A DNA stretch of 31,457 bases from assembly GCA_937934645.1 (NCBI GenBank), contig CALGYZ010000002.1, positions 1-31,457 on the forward strand, in the 5' to 3' direction. Source of the DNA: an uncultured Bacillaceae bacterium. GTDB lineage: Bacteria; Bacillota; Bacilli; Bacillales; Caldibacillaceae. Positions 31,432 to 31,457 of the stretch are shown one piece after another (position 1 is the first letter of the stretch; every line of letters starts with the position of its first letter). The position numbers and the translations under genes were made by a program. Under the pieces are notes generated by a model. That model saw only the letters and a program-made list of their open reading frames with translations, searched no databases and was not told the origin of the DNA.

Positions 31432-31457
31432 AGAATGAAAAAAAGCCGGTGGCATTT

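Larger units (their letters stand above)
31045..31457. other. AT-rich intergenic region upstream of hpr
   Basis: 413 bp without a gene that I can support. It must hold the hpr promoter, but I could not fix one on the minus strand. A plus-strand promoter-like pair and a minus-strand terminator are listed separately. Confidence 0.65.

Noticed and set aside
31381..31457. GTG-initiated frame running off the right edge
   Set aside because: The GGAGG is only 2 nt from the GTG, and the frame passes through the minus-strand terminator hairpin and its repeat-like sequence.

Overview
The window looks like ordinary chromosomal backbone of an endospore-forming Bacillaceae species. It is AT-rich, with strong purine-rich Shine-Dalgarno sites, frequent TTG starts and sigma-A-like promoters. 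It carries an alpha/beta-type SASP, SpoVR, a YheC/D coat-associated protein, YhaL and an SscA/YjcZ-like micropeptide. Many genes are recognisable as the Bacillus subtilis yhcU-yhdB-spoVR and sspB-yheD-yheB-yheA-yhaX-yhaO-yhaN-yhaM-yhaL-prsA-yhaI-hpr neighbourhoods. I see no rRNA, tRNA, CRISPR array, prophage or intact insertion sequence.

Layout, left to right. Positions 1-3600: a Fur-controlled stand-alone siderophore-binding lipoprotein, then an apparent two-gene unit of a C45-type Ntn-hydrolase and a beta-propeller lactonase. Positions 3600-6250: a POT peptide transporter (minus) and an aldo/keto reductase. Positions 6400-8700: yhcU-like and ypsA genes, then on the minus strand an overlapping thiol-redox pair (membrane thioredoxin and DsbB/BdbC-like) and yhdB. 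Positions 8790-14000: a GltC-like LysR regulator divergent from spoVR, then cardiolipin synthase followed by an MFS exporter on the minus strand. Positions 14100-15700: a soluble PAS histidine kinase of sporulation-kinase type with a 59-codon tatA directly behind it. Positions 15700-20700: the sspB/yheD/yheB/yheA/yhaX region. Positions 20700-22760: a long, apparently structured leader followed by a DUF1641 gene and a type II NADH dehydrogenase. Positions 22750-28650: an unrecognised small gene, then yhaO-yhaN-yhaM-yhaL (DNA and RNA nuclease functions plus a sporulation gene). Positions 28650-31457: prsA, an sscA-like micropeptide gene with a good sigma-K promoter match, yhaI and hpr/scoC.

Most genes are known families. 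The non-routine signals are: (i) a roughly 240-nt leader with nested stems upstream of the DUF1641-ndh pair, with possible mutually exclusive pairings and a hairpin just before the start codon; (ii) a perfect 8-bp anti-Shine-Dalgarno/Shine-Dalgarno pair between yhaM and yhaL; (iii) a YhaX-type HAD protein whose first motif I aspartate is asparagine; (iv) a YhaN/SbcC-like ATPase with two hydrophobic segments where a zinc hook would be expected; (v) a GltC-like regulator without gltAB beside it. All calls come from reading the sequence; no database search or folding program was run.
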